64,000 bases of DNA from Amycolatopsis camponoti (GTDB lineage Bacteria > Actinomycetota > Actinomycetes > Mycobacteriales > Pseudonocardiaceae), in assembly GCF_902497555.1 (NCBI RefSeq), contig NZ_CABVGP010000001.1, positions 2,150,501 to 2,214,500 of the forward strand. Reading direction: 5' to 3'. Made by a program: the position numbers and the translations under genes. The number at the start of each line of letters is the position of its first letter. The first letter of the stretch is position 1. Positions 34,877 to 43,723 of the stretch are shown in pieces. The notes below the pieces were generated by a model. That model ran no database searches and was not told the DNA's origin. It saw nothing but the letters and a program-made list of their open reading frames with translations.

Positions 34877-35479
34877 ATGACGACCTCGCAGACCGACCGG
34901 GTCGCGGCCGCCCGGCTCGCGTGGGCCGCCCTGAAGCTGACCCGGGCCGGCCGGCACCCCGTGAGCGTCGACCGGCTGGCCGCGACCGTCGGCGTCGCCC
35001 CGGTCGAGGCGCGCCGGCTCGTCGAGCTGATCGGCTTCACCCTGCACCGCGACCTCGTCAGCACCGGACCCGCGCCGCGCGGGGCCCACCACCGGCTCCA
35101 GCCGGCCGAAGGCACCCTCGGCGCCGGCCCCGACGGCACCGTCGACATGTTCCTGCTGGCCATCGCCACCGGCGAGCGCGTGCACGCCGCCGCGACCTGC
35201 CCGGTCACCGGCACGCGCATCCAGATCGAGCTCACCGCGCACGCGATCGTGCAGGCCGACCCGCCGACGGCCGTCGTCGCCGCCGTCGACCTGGGCTTCG
35301 GCCTCGAACGCGCCGACGCGATGGCGTGCGCCGGCCAGCCCTTCTTCGCCTCCGCCTCGGCGGCCGCCGGCTGGGTCGTCACCCACCCCGGCGGGCGGAT
35401 CTACCAGGTCGGCGCCTACCTGGCCCAGGCCCACCGGCTGGTCGCCGCGCTGGAGGCCCGCCCGAAGTACGTGCTCTGA
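34877..35479 (+). CDS. MerB-like (organomercurial lyase family) protein without the first catalytic cysteine
   Basis: 200 aa. N-terminal winged-helix part (SVDRLAATVGVAPVEARRLV), then a MerB-type core: GTVDMFLLAIATGERVHAAA, TCPVTGTRIQIELT and ACAGQPFFASASAAAGWVVT. Aligned by eye with MerB, Asp90 matches the catalytic Asp99 and Cys151 the Cys159 region, while Gly87 stands where Cys96 should be. Cleavage of C-Hg bonds is therefore doubtful; another thiol or ligand function is likely. No merA or merR is near. Confidence 0.68.
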   Translation: MTTSQTDRVAAARLAWAALKLTRAGRHPVSVDRLAATVGVAPVEARRLVELIGFTLHRDLVSTGPAPRGAHHRLQPAEGTLGAGPDGTVDMFLLAIATGERVHAAATCPVTGTRIQIELTAHAIVQADPPTAVVAAVDLGFGLERADAMACAGQPFFASASAAAGWVVTHPGGRIYQVGAYLAQAHRLVAALEARPKYVL

Positions 35480-35521
35480 CCACCGCGCAACCCAAGCCTG
35501 CCGACGTCGTACGCTGTGACG

Positions 35522-35540
35522 TTCGGGGCTGCGCCCCGAA
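35522..35540 (+). terminator. Hairpin between the MerB-like gene and aspS
   Basis: TTCGGGGC (35522-35529) and GCCCCGAA (35533-35540) form a perfect 8-bp stem with a TGC loop; a second GC-rich stem follows to about 35568. It lies 43 bp after the MerB-like stop. Confidence 0.6.
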
Positions 35541-35633
35541 CCGGGGGCTCCGCCACCCGGGCCCCCTCAAGCGCCGGGTGTTCGTTAGCCTTTCCAGGCA
35601 GCGATAACCCCAGGTCGAAGGAGAGCAGTCGCA

Positions 35634-37409
35634 GTGCTCCGCACTCACAACGCCGGCACCCTGCGTGCCGAGCAGGCCGGACAGACCGTCACCCTCACCG
35701 GATGGGTGGCCCGGCGGCGCGATCACGGTGGCGTCATCTTCATCGACCTGCGTGATGCCAGCGGCGTCGCCCAGGTAGTCTTCCGCGAGGGCGAGATGGC
35801 CGAGCGCGCGCACGCGCTGCGCTCCGAGTTCTGCGTCAAGATCGTCGGCGAGGTCGCGAAGCGCCCCGAGGGCAACGCGAACGCCGAGATCCCCACCGGC
35901 GAGATCGAGGTCCTCGCGACCCAGCTCGAGGTGCTGTCGGAGTCCGCGCCGCTGCCGTTCCCGATCGACGACCGCGTCGACGTCGGCGAAGAGGTCCGTC
36001 TCAAGCACCGCTACCTCGACCTGCGCCGCAGCGGCCCGGCCGCGGCCATGCGCCTGCGCAGCGCGGTCAGCCGCGCCGCGCGCGAGGTGCTGCACGCCCA
36101 GGACTTCGTCGAGATCGAAACCCCGACGTTGACCCGCTCGACCCCCGAAGGCGCGCGCGACTTCCTGGTGCCCGCCCGGCTCAAGCCCGGCTCCTGGTAC
36201 GCGCTGCCGCAGTCGCCGCAGCTGTTCAAGCAGCTGCTCATGGTGGGCGGTATGGAGCGGTACTACCAGATCGCGCGCTGCTACCGCGACGAAGACTTCC
36301 GCGCCGACCGCCAGCCGGAGTTCACCCAGCTCGACATCGAGATGAGCTTCGTCGAGCAGGACGACGTCATCAAGCTCGGCGAGGACATCGTCTCCGCGCT
36401 GTGGAAGCTGATCGGGCACGAGATCCCGCGGCCCATCCCGCGCATCACCTACCACGAGGCGATGGCCAAGTACGGCTCGGACAAGCCGGACCTGCGCTTC
36501 GACCTCCAGATCACCGACATGACGGAGTTCTTCGCCGACACGCCGTTCCGCGTGTTCCAGGCGCCCTACGTCGGCGCGGTCGTGATGGCCGGCGGCGCGA
36601 GCCAGCCGCGTCGTCAGCTCGACGCGTGGCAGGAGTGGGCGAAGCAGCGCGGCGCGCGCGGCCTCGCGTACATCCTCGTCAACGAGGACGGCACGCTCGG
36701 CGGCCCGGTCGCGAAGAACCTGTCCGAGACCGAGCGCGAGAACGTCGCGGCCGCGGCGGGCGCCCAGGCCGGCGACTGCATCTTCTTCTCCGCCGGCAAG
36801 GCCGCCAGCACGCAGCCGCTGCTCGGCGCCGCGCGCGACGAGATCGGCAAGCGCCTCGGCCTGATCGACGAGGACGCCTGGTCGTTCGTGTGGGTCGTCG
36901 ACGCCCCGCTGTTCGCGCCGGTCGAGGACATCGGTGACGACGTCGCCGTCGGCTCCGGCAAGTGGACCGCCGTGCACCACGCCTTCACCTCGCCGACGCC
37001 GGAGTGGATCGAGAAGTTCGAGTCCGACCCGGGCAACGCGCTCGCCTACGCCTACGACATCGTCTGCAACGGCAACGAGATCGGTGGCGGGTCGATCCGT
37101 ATCCACCAGGGCGACGTCCAGAAGCGCGTCTTCAGCCTGATGGGCCTCGGCGAGGAGGAGGCGCAGGAGAAGTTCGGCTTCCTGCTCGACGCCTTCGCCT
37201 TCGGGCCGCCGCCGCACGGCGGCATCGCGTTCGGCTGGGACCGCATCGTCATGCTGCTGGCCAAGGCCGACTCGCTGCGCGATGTCATCGCGTTCCCGAA
37301 GACCGGCGGCGGCTACGACCCGCTGACCGCGGCGCCGGCGCCGATCACGGCGCAGCAGCGCAAGGAGGCCGGCATCGACGCGAAGCCGGCCGCGCCCCCG
37401 CAGAACTAG
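35634..37409 (+). CDS. aspS: Aspartate--tRNA ligase
   Basis: 591 aa, the bacterial AspRS length with GAD insertion. OB-fold anticodon domain [20 protein letters not shown]; class II motif 2 [20 protein letters not shown]; motif 3 [20 protein letters not shown]. It charges tRNA-Asp and, in organisms without AsnRS, often also tRNA-Asn. GTG 35634 follows GGAGAGCAGTC. Its TAG overlaps the DUF389 start (TAGTG). Confidence 0.96.
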   Translation: MLRTHNAGTLRAEQAGQTVTLTGWVARRRDHGGVIFIDLRDASGVAQVVFREGEMAERAHALRSEFCVKIVGEVAKRPEGNANAEIPTGEIEVLATQLEVLSESAPLPFPIDDRVDVGEEVRLKHRYLDLRRSGPAAAMRLRSAVSRAAREVLHAQDFVEIETPTLTRSTPEGARDFLVPARLKPGSWYALPQSPQLFKQLLMVGGMERYYQIARCYRDEDFRADRQPEFTQLDIEMSFVEQDDVIKLGEDIVSALWKLIGHEIPRPIPRITYHEAMAKYGSDKPDLRFDLQITDMTEFFADTPFRVFQAPYVGAVVMAGGASQPRRQLDAWQEWAKQRGARGLAYILVNEDGTLGGPVAKNLSETERENVAAAAGAQAGDCIFFSAGKAASTQPLLGAARDEIGKRLGLIDEDAWSFVWVVDAPLFAPVEDIGDDVAVGSGKWTAVHHAFTSPTPEWIEKFESDPGNALAYAYDIVCNGNEIGGGSIRIHQGDVQKRVFSLMGLGEEEAQEKFGFLLDAFAFGPPPHGGIAFGWDRIVMLLAKADSLRDVIAFPKTGGGYDPLTAAPAPITAQQRKEAGIDAKPAAPPQN

Positions 37410-38356
37410 TGCTGCACCTCAGGGCCGTGTGCCCGCCGGACAAGACCGCCGAGGCGCTCGACATCCTGCGGGCGCACGCCGGGACAGCGCACCTGATCGT
37501 GCACCGCGGCGCCGCCGTGTCGCCGGAAGGCGACCTGGTCGAGGCCGACATCGCGCGGGAAGCGGCGGACGAGATCCTCGAGGCGCTGTGCGTGCTCGAG
37601 CTCGACCACACCGGCGGCATCACGCTCGAATCCCTCGACACGGCGCTCTCGGACGCCGCCGACCAGGCGGAAGAGGCCGCGCCCGGTGAAGGCGCGGACG
37701 CCGTCGTGTGGGAGGAGCTGGTCGCCCGCACGGGCGAGGAGTCGCGGCTCAACGTGACGTTCCTGGCGTTCCTCACCATCGCCTGCCTCCTGGCGGCGGT
37801 CGGTGTGCTGACGGACTCCGCCGTGACGATCGTCGGCGCGATGGTCGTCGGCCCGGAGTTCGGGCCGCTGGCCGCACTGGCGGTGGGGCTGGTGCTGCGC
37901 CGCTGGGACCTCGTCCGGCTCGCGAGTGGCGCTCTCGGCGTCGGCTTCCCGCTGGCCATGGTCGTCACGCTCGGCGGCGCGCTGCTGGTGCGCGTCACCG
38001 ACGTGTTCGGCGAGCGGGCGTTCGAGCTGAAGCAGCACAACGAGGTCGACTTCGTGTTCTCCGTCGGCGTTCCGTCGCTGGTCGTGGCGATGCTCGCCGG
38101 CGCGGCCGGGATGCTCGCGATGACGTCGGCGAAGTCGGCGGCGCTCGTGGGCGTCTTCATCTCCGTCACGACGGTGCCGGCCGCCGGGTACGCGGTCGTC
38201 GCCGCCGTGGCGGGGGAGTGGAGCCGGTGCGTCCAATCGGTGGGTCAGCTGCTCGTCAACCTTCTCGGAATCGTTGCAGCAGCGGCCATTGTGTTGATCG
38301 TGCGCCGGAATGGGCAACGTTCACCGGTGGGGATGCGTCCGCTTTCACGGGGATGA
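37409..38356 (+). CDS. DUF389 family membrane protein
   Basis: 315 aa. N-terminal soluble ferredoxin-like part (residues 1-110), then about six membrane helices with SRLNVTFLAFLTIACLLAAV, VTIVGAMVVGPEFGPLAALA and KSAALVGVFISVTTVPAAGY. The VGAMVVGPEFGP motif defines the family, whose transport or structural role is unknown. GTG overlaps the aspS stop, so the two are translationally coupled. Confidence 0.87.
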   Translation: MLHLRAVCPPDKTAEALDILRAHAGTAHLIVHRGAAVSPEGDLVEADIAREAADEILEALCVLELDHTGGITLESLDTALSDAADQAEEAAPGEGADAVVWEELVARTGEESRLNVTFLAFLTIACLLAAVGVLTDSAVTIVGAMVVGPEFGPLAALAVGLVLRRWDLVRLASGALGVGFPLAMVVTLGGALLVRVTDVFGERAFELKQHNEVDFVFSVGVPSLVVAMLAGAAGMLAMTSAKSAALVGVFISVTTVPAAGYAVVAAVAGEWSRCVQSVGQLLVNLLGIVAAAAIVLIVRRNGQRSPVGMRPLSRG

Positions 38357-38434
38357 CCCCCTCCGGGCCGGGGGCTCCTTCTTGTCCGGATGTCAGTAGT
38401 CATGGTTGCTCAGTCACGAGTAGGGTCGGTGACA

Positions 38435-39619
38435 ATGACAGTCGACACCTCCTCCACCGGCGATGCTGGGGTCGGGGCAGGAGCCGAGCACCTTGCCGTC
38501 GCCGCGGCCGTCGCGGCGGGCGAGTCCGTTCTTTCGCGCCGGTTCGGCAGTGCGATCACGCTGGTCGCGCCCGAAGACCTCGCGGGGAGCGGGCCGGCCA
38601 CGGTGGTCCGGGCGAGGGTGGTGTCGTCGTCCTTCGCGCTGCCGCGCACGCTCGTCATCAAGCACTACCCCGACCAGCCGTCCTCGGGTGCCGACCCGTT
38701 CGCCCAGGAGGCGGTCAGCTACCAGCTGTTCACGGCGCTGGCGCCGGACGAGCGGATGTGCCCGGAGCTGCTGGCCCACGACGGCCGAGACCGGGTGCTG
38801 GTGCTGGAGGACCTGGGCCGCACGCCGACGCTGGAGGACAAGCTCTACGCCCGCGACTCCCGCGCGGCCGAGCGCGCGCTGCTGTCGTGGGCCCGTTCCC
38901 TGGGTCGGCTGCACGCGAGCACGGCGGGGCGCGAAGCCGACTTCAACGCGCTGCTGCGGCGGCTGGGAGGCCCGGCGAAGACCGACCCCGGCGACGGCGA
39001 CGAACTGGGCTCACGGGTGCCGGCGGTGATCCAGGAGCGGCTGGGCATCCCGGCGCCGGACGAGGTCCTCGCGCAGGTGGCGGCGGCGCGGGAGCAGGCT
39101 GATTCGGCCGGCTTTCGCGCGTTCAGCCCGGTGGAACTGAGCCCGGACAACAACCTGGTGACGGGCGAGAGCGTCCGGTTCCTCGACTTCGAGTACGGCT
39201 GCGTCCGGTCGGTCCTGGTCGACGCGGCGCACCTGAGGCTCCCGTTCGCGAGCTGGCCGGACGCGCTGGCCCTCCCGGCGGGCATGAGCGAGGCGATGAT
39301 CGCGGCGTGGCGCGCGGAGGTGGTGGCGGTCTGGCCGGCCCTGGCCGACGACGAGGCACTGGCCGCGCACCTGACGAGCAGCGAGCTGCTGCGGGTGTGG
39401 CTGATCACGGGGGAGGAGCTGGGCTCGCTGGACCTGTCCCGCCACGCGGCCCCGGTGAGCCGCGAGGCGGCGCTGGTGACGTGGTGGCGCGACTTGGCGA
39501 GGCACGCGGGGTACGTCCGGATGACGGCGGTATCGGAGTTCGCGGCCCGGGTGGCGGCGGCATTGGCGGCGCGGCTGGGTCCGCATGCCGACCTGGCTTT
39601 TTATCCGGCTTTTCGCTGA
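38435..39619 (+). CDS. Phosphotransferase (aminoglycoside phosphotransferase-like kinase)
   Basis: 394 aa from ATG 38435; an upstream ATG at 38390 is possible but has no better ribosome site. Kinase-like features: the ATP-binding lysine in RTLVIKHYPD, VLVLEDLGRTP, the catalytic-loop-like FSPVELSPDNNLVTG and metal-binding FLDFEYGC. The usual HGD motif is replaced by VELSPDNN, with Asp and Asn of the loop kept. Small-molecule kinase likely; substrate unknown. Confidence 0.72.
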   Translation: MTVDTSSTGDAGVGAGAEHLAVAAAVAAGESVLSRRFGSAITLVAPEDLAGSGPATVVRARVVSSSFALPRTLVIKHYPDQPSSGADPFAQEAVSYQLFTALAPDERMCPELLAHDGRDRVLVLEDLGRTPTLEDKLYARDSRAAERALLSWARSLGRLHASTAGREADFNALLRRLGGPAKTDPGDGDELGSRVPAVIQERLGIPAPDEVLAQVAAAREQADSAGFRAFSPVELSPDNNLVTGESVRFLDFEYGCVRSVLVDAAHLRLPFASWPDALALPAGMSEAMIAAWRAEVVAVWPALADDEALAAHLTSSELLRVWLITGEELGSLDLSRHAAPVSREAALVTWWRDLARHAGYVRMTAVSEFAARVAAALAARLGPHADLAFYPAFR

Positions 39620-39989
39620 GTTCGGGTGGTTGTCCACAGGGTGGCCGTGATGTGGATCGGTCGGCTGGTGGGCGGCTGTTTTCGGGTTTCCGTCGGGGCT
39701 CGCCGATACGCTGGAAGCGGGGCCGCCCCCCAGGGACGGGCGGGGGCTGCTTTCGGGGCGGGGCGATCGCCGGGGGTACCGCGGGTCAGCTTGGTGATGT
39801 CCGGATGCCGCTTGGCCTGGTCCGGCTCAGGCGGTGGGCCTCGGCATCGTCAGCCCAGTCCGCCGCGGAACGGGACTTTTCCGGCACCTGTGAGGTGAGC
39901 GTCAAGAATTAGGCGCCCGGTCGCGGGCGTGTTACCTCGTCCTCACCGCAAGTGAGCTTCCGTGGCCGATGGTCGTGGGCGTGACCGTG
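39620..39989. other. Non-coding stretch upstream of the SGNH gene
   Basis: No convincing gene; the 90-aa open frame here lacks a ribosome-binding site and shows no family pattern. A GC-rich imperfect hairpin spans about 39722-39750 and may end transcription of the phosphotransferase gene. Nothing else recognisable. Confidence 0.5.
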
Positions 39990-40880
39990 ATGAGTGTCGA
40001 AGTCACTCCGTTCCCCGAACCCTCCCGCCCCGCGCTCGCGGCCGTGCCGCCGCTGGAAGCCGCCGTGCCCGCGTTGGAAGCCGTCGCGCCGCCGCTGGAA
40101 GCCGCCGTGCCGGTGCTCAAGCGCGCCCGGCGGCTCGTCGTGCTCGGCGACTCCACCGCCGTCGGGCTCGGGGATCCCCTTCCCAAGCGCGGCGGCTGGC
40201 GCGGGGTCGGCCCGCTCGTCGCGGAGGCGCTCGGGGTCGAGGCGGACGGCTACCTCAACCCCGCCTTCACCGGCGCCCGGATGCGGTGCGTGCTCACCGA
40301 ACAGGTGCCCGCCGCCGTCGCGCATCGGCCCGATGTCGCTCTGCTCGTCGCCGGCATGAACGACACCCTGCGCCCGGACTTCGACGCCGCCCGGATCGCC
40401 GCCGACCTCACCGAGGTCATCCGGCGGCTCCGGGAGGTGAAGACCACCGTCATCCCGGTGCGCTTCCACGACCACAGCAAGGTCTTCCGCCTCCCGCCGT
40501 CGCTCAAGCGCGCCCTCAGCGCGCGCGTCGGCGAGCTGAACGCCGCCATCGACGAGGTCGTCGCCCGCGAACGCGTGCCCTGCCTCGACCTCGACCGCCT
40601 CCCCGGCGCCTACGACCTGACCGTCTGGAGCGTCGACCGGCTGCACCCCTCCGAACTCGGCCACCGCCTGCTCGCGGACGGCTTCACCGGCCTGCTGGCC
40701 CAAGCCGGCTTCGACGTTCCCGAGCCGGTGAGCCTCACCTGCAGCGGCGGGGTCGAGCCGAGCGCCTCCGGGCACGTGGGATGGCTGGTGCTCAAGGGAA
40801 TCCCGTGGCTCTGGCGCCGCGGCCGCGAGTTCCTGCCCTACGCCGCGGTCATCATGTGGAAGTCGTTCCAGGGCCGCTGA
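39990..40880 (+). CDS. SGNH/GDSL hydrolase family protein
   Basis: 296 aa from ATG 39990 (39969 also possible). The GDSL block VVLGDSTAVGLGD contains the nucleophile serine, block III is LLVAGMNDTLRPDF and block V DRLHPSELGHRLL gives Asp and His. Before it, residues 13-43 carry three imperfect LEA-A/V-V/A-P repeats. No signal peptide is evident, so a cytosolic esterase or deacetylase is likely. It overlaps the convergent phosphoesterase gene by 29 bp. Confidence 0.85.
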   Translation: MSVEVTPFPEPSRPALAAVPPLEAAVPALEAVAPPLEAAVPVLKRARRLVVLGDSTAVGLGDPLPKRGGWRGVGPLVAEALGVEADGYLNPAFTGARMRCVLTEQVPAAVAHRPDVALLVAGMNDTLRPDFDAARIAADLTEVIRRLREVKTTVIPVRFHDHSKVFRLPPSLKRALSARVGELNAAIDEVVARERVPCLDLDRLPGAYDLTVWSVDRLHPSELGHRLLADGFTGLLAQAGFDVPEPVSLTCSGGVEPSASGHVGWLVLKGIPWLWRRGREFLPYAAVIMWKSFQGR

Positions 40881-41580
40881 ACACCCGCAACGCCTCCGCG
40901 TCCGACGCCGGGTTCCGGACGAAGTAGTCCGCCCACTCCTCGATGCCGGGATAACCCGACCGCGCGGCCAGGAACCGGCACGCCTCCTCGACGTCGTACG
41001 CCGTGCGCCGCAGCTGGACGCCGTCGCCGAGCAGGGCCCAGTGCGCACCCCTGGCGCCGTAGGGCATTCCGACGCTGCCCGGGTTGACCACCAGCCGCCG
41101 GTCCGCGAGCCGGACGAACGGCATGTGCGTGTGGCCGCACACGACCATCGGCGCCGAGACGCCCTTGAGGACTTCCGCCCACCGCTCCAGCGGGCTGTCG
41201 ACGAGCACGATTTCCGTGTCGTCCCGCGGGGTCGCGTGGCAGAACAGCACGCCGTCGAGCGTCACCGTCAGCGGCAGGGCGTCGAGCACCGGCAGATCCG
41301 CGGGACGCAGCTGCCGCGCCGCCCACGGGAAGATCGGGTCCGGGACGAACTTCCCGGTGCCGCGCGCGGACGCCGCCAGCTCCCGGTCGGCGTTGCCCCG
41401 TACCCAGACCGCCCGCGAACCCAGCGCCCGCAGCCGCTCGAGGGTCTCGACCGGCATCGGGCCCGCGAGCAGGTCACCGAGCAGGACGATCCGATCCGCC
41501 GCCGCGACATCCGGCTCGGCGAGCACGGCCTCCAGTGCCGGGAGGACGCCGTGGATGTCCGAGAGCACCGCCACGTTCAT
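40852..41580 (-). CDS. Metallophosphoesterase, calcineurin-like
   Basis: 242 aa. Metal ligands are laid out as VAVLSDIHGVLPALEAVL, IVLLGDLLAG, WVRGNADREL, LFCHATPRDD and MVVCGHTHMPF, the YfcE/phosphodiesterase-like order. It probably cleaves phosphodiesters or phosphomonoesters; a nucleotidase or cyclic nucleotide role is possible. ATG 41580 gives the direct motif start MNVAVLSD. Its 3' end overlaps the SGNH hydrolase gene. Confidence 0.9.
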   Translation of the reverse strand: MNVAVLSDIHGVLPALEAVLAEPDVAAADRIVLLGDLLAGPMPVETLERLRALGSRAVWVRGNADRELAASARGTGKFVPDPIFPWAARQLRPADLPVLDALPLTVTLDGVLFCHATPRDDTEIVLVDSPLERWAEVLKGVSAPMVVCGHTHMPFVRLADRRLVVNPGSVGMPYGARGAHWALLGDGVQLRRTAYDVEEACRFLAARSGYPGIEEWADYFVRNPASDAEALRVFSGPGTTST

Positions 41581-41641
41581 CGGCCCACCTTCGGGCACGG
41601 CGGCGCCCCGGGCGAGGGATTTCGCCCAGGGCGCAACCGGT

Positions 41642-42853
41642 TCACGCCGTGGTGAGCGGCAGCTCCCGCACCCCCGTCATGTTCGGGTTGATCTGGAACT
41701 TCGGCGGCTCGTCCGGGATCGTGCGCAGCGCCGGGTAGCGGTCGAACAGGATGTTCAGCGCCACCCGCCCTTCGAGCCGCGCGAGCGGTGCTCCGATGCA
41801 GAAGTGGATCCCGCGGCCGAACGCGAGGTGCGGGTTGGGGTCGCGGAGCGGGTTGAACGTGTCCGGCTCGGCGAACACCCGGTCGTCCCGGTTGGCCGCC
41901 GCGACCCAGACCATCAGCATCTGGTCCGCCGGCACGGTCGTGCCGCCCAATTCGACCTCGCGCGTCGTCGCGCGGGCCACCGCCGCGAACGGCGACAGGT
42001 ACCGCAGCGACTCCTCGATCACCGGCGGCACCAGCGCCCGGTCGGCGCGCACGCGCTCGTCCCACTCGCGGTGCGTGTCCAGGCACAGCACCGCGTTGCC
42101 GAGCAGCATCGTGGTGGTGATGTGCCCGGCCAGCAGCAGGACGTTGGCGAAGTTGACGACCTCGTTGCGGGTCAGCTTCTCCCCGTCGACTTCGGCTTCG
42201 ACGAGCTTCGTCAGCAGGTCCTCGCGGGGCTGCTTGCGCCGTTCGTCGACGTGCTGCCCCAGGTACTCGACGAGGGCCTGCTGCCCTTCCAGGGACTTCT
42301 CGACCGCCTCCTGCCGCCCCTTGGACTGCTCCTTCAGCGAGAACTGCTCCGAGGAGTCGAACAGCTTGTCCACCCAGCCCTTGAACAGGTGCCGGTCGCT
42401 CGCGGGGACCCCCAGCAGCTCCGCGATGACGATCACCGGCAACGGGTAGGCGAGGTCTTCGACCAGCTCGAGCCGGCCGTCGCCGCCCGCCGCGTCGAGC
42501 ATCTCGTGCGTCACCGCCGCGATGCGCGGCTCCAGGTCCGCGACGACCTTCGGCGTGAACGCCCGGCTGACGAGCTTGCGCATCTTGTTGTGCAGCGGCG
42601 GGTCCAGCTGCAGCAGGTTGCCCGCCTGCATCTCCTCGAGGTCGATGTCGGGCATCATGTCCTTCGGCACCAGCCGGGTGGTGTCCGAGGAGTACGTCGC
42701 CGGGTCGCGCAGGACCTCTTCGGCCTCCGGGTGCCCGTAGACGTTCCAGAACCCGAGCTCGGCCGCGTGGTGCACGCGCTCCCCGGGCTGCTTCCCCCGC
42801 AGCCAGAACTGGGATTCGTGGAGTCCCCAGGTGTCCGCTTGTGTGGTGGTCAT
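41642..42853 (-). CDS. Cytochrome P450, CYP113-like
   Basis: 403 aa soluble bacterial P450. Heme-binding loop FGRGIHFCIGAPLARLEGRV, ExxR helix IEESLRYLSPF, I-helix LLLAGHITTTMLLGNAVL. The acid that usually precedes the I-helix Thr is Ile here, as I recall for EryK (CYP113A1), with which the I-helix and the AANRD segment agree closely. Substrate unknown; no biosynthetic core genes are near. It lies 33 bp after a TetR gene on the same strand. Confidence 0.9.
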   Translation of the reverse strand: MTTTQADTWGLHESQFWLRGKQPGERVHHAAELGFWNVYGHPEAEEVLRDPATYSSDTTRLVPKDMMPDIDLEEMQAGNLLQLDPPLHNKMRKLVSRAFTPKVVADLEPRIAAVTHEMLDAAGGDGRLELVEDLAYPLPVIVIAELLGVPASDRHLFKGWVDKLFDSSEQFSLKEQSKGRQEAVEKSLEGQQALVEYLGQHVDERRKQPREDLLTKLVEAEVDGEKLTRNEVVNFANVLLLAGHITTTMLLGNAVLCLDTHREWDERVRADRALVPPVIEESLRYLSPFAAVARATTREVELGGTTVPADQMLMVWVAAANRDDRVFAEPDTFNPLRDPNPHLAFGRGIHFCIGAPLARLEGRVALNILFDRYPALRTIPDEPPKFQINPNMTGVRELPLTTA

Positions 42854-42886
42854 GTCCGCCCCTTCTTTCCCCTTGGTGGCCCCGGG

Positions 42887-43582
42887 TCAGCCGGGTGCCC
42901 TGGCGGGATCGTGTGCGTAGATCCCTTGCCGGTAGCCCGAGACGAGCGCCTCGAGCGCCGAGCTCAGTTCCGCGGCCACGTCCGCGACCGCCGCGGGATC
43001 GGGCTCCCCGGCCGGTTCGAACGCGGTGCGGATCAGGTGGGCGAGCACCTCCGCCTTGCCCTCGAGCGGGATGCCGTCGAACTCGTCGGAAAGCGTGTCG
43101 CCCAGGTAGAAGCCGAGCGTCGCGGCGTTGAGCGCGTACGTGAGGTTCGGGACGTCCGAGCGGATCAGTCCGCGCCGGAGCATCGCCTCCTCGAACCGCG
43201 CGCGCAGCTCGTCCTGCTGCTTGCGCAGGGCGAGGTCGCCGAGCGAGCCGAACATGTCGGCGTTGCCGCGCAGCATCGCCATCACCAGCGGCCGCCGGTG
43301 GGTGACGAGGAACGACGCCGAGATCATCTTGTGCGGCAGGATCATCGCCGGGTCGGCCTCGATCCGGCCCAGGATCTCGTCGGTCAGGTCGGCCGACTCA
43401 CGCATCATCAGCGCCTGGAACAGCAGCTCCTTGTTGCGCCAGTGCAGGTAGACGGTGCCCTTGCCGATGCCGACCGCGCGCGCGATGTCGTCGACCGCCA
43501 CCTTCCGGTAGCCCATGCGCAGCAGCAGCTCGCCGGCCGCGTCCAGGATGCGGTCCGCGCGTTCGCGGTTGGGATGACTCAT
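42887..43582 (-). CDS. TetR family repressor upstream of the P450 gene
   Basis: 231 aa. N-terminal HTH DDIARAVGIGKGTVYLHWRN following RILDAAGELLLRMGYRKVAV; the C-terminal ligand domain is not assignable. ATG 43582 has GGAG upstream; the longer open frame is dropped. It shares a transcript with the P450 gene, and an inverted repeat upstream is the likely operator, so the ligand may be a P450 substrate. Confidence 0.9.
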   Translation of the reverse strand: MSHPNRERADRILDAAGELLLRMGYRKVAVDDIARAVGIGKGTVYLHWRNKELLFQALMMRESADLTDEILGRIEADPAMILPHKMISASFLVTHRRPLVMAMLRGNADMFGSLGDLALRKQQDELRARFEEAMLRRGLIRSDVPNLTYALNAATLGFYLGDTLSDEFDGIPLEGKAEVLAHLIRTAFEPAGEPDPAAVADVAAELSSALEALVSGYRQGIYAHDPARAPG

Positions 43583-43614
43583 GCGTTCTCCACCTGCGGT
43601 TCCGTTGAGCGTTT

Positions 43615-43652
43615 GACTTGTTGACCAGATTCGCACTTTCGGTCAACCAGTC
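43615..43652. promoter_or_regulatory. TetR operator candidate, 12-bp inverted repeat
   Basis: GACTTGTTGACC (43615-43626) and GGTCAACCAGTC (43641-43652) match as inverted repeats with one mismatch, around 14 bp. It lies 33 bp upstream of the tetR start and 72 bp before rarA. Confidence 0.55.
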
Positions 43653-43723
43653 ATCACGACGGTAGCGCTGCCGCGTGGACCGGGGCAAGGGTTCTGTCGG
43701 TGGCTTCGGTTAACGTCATCCGT

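Noticed and set aside
39626..39898. 90-aa plus-strand open frame in the gap before the SGNH gene
   Set aside because: No ribosome-binding site, biased low-complexity composition and no recognisable family.
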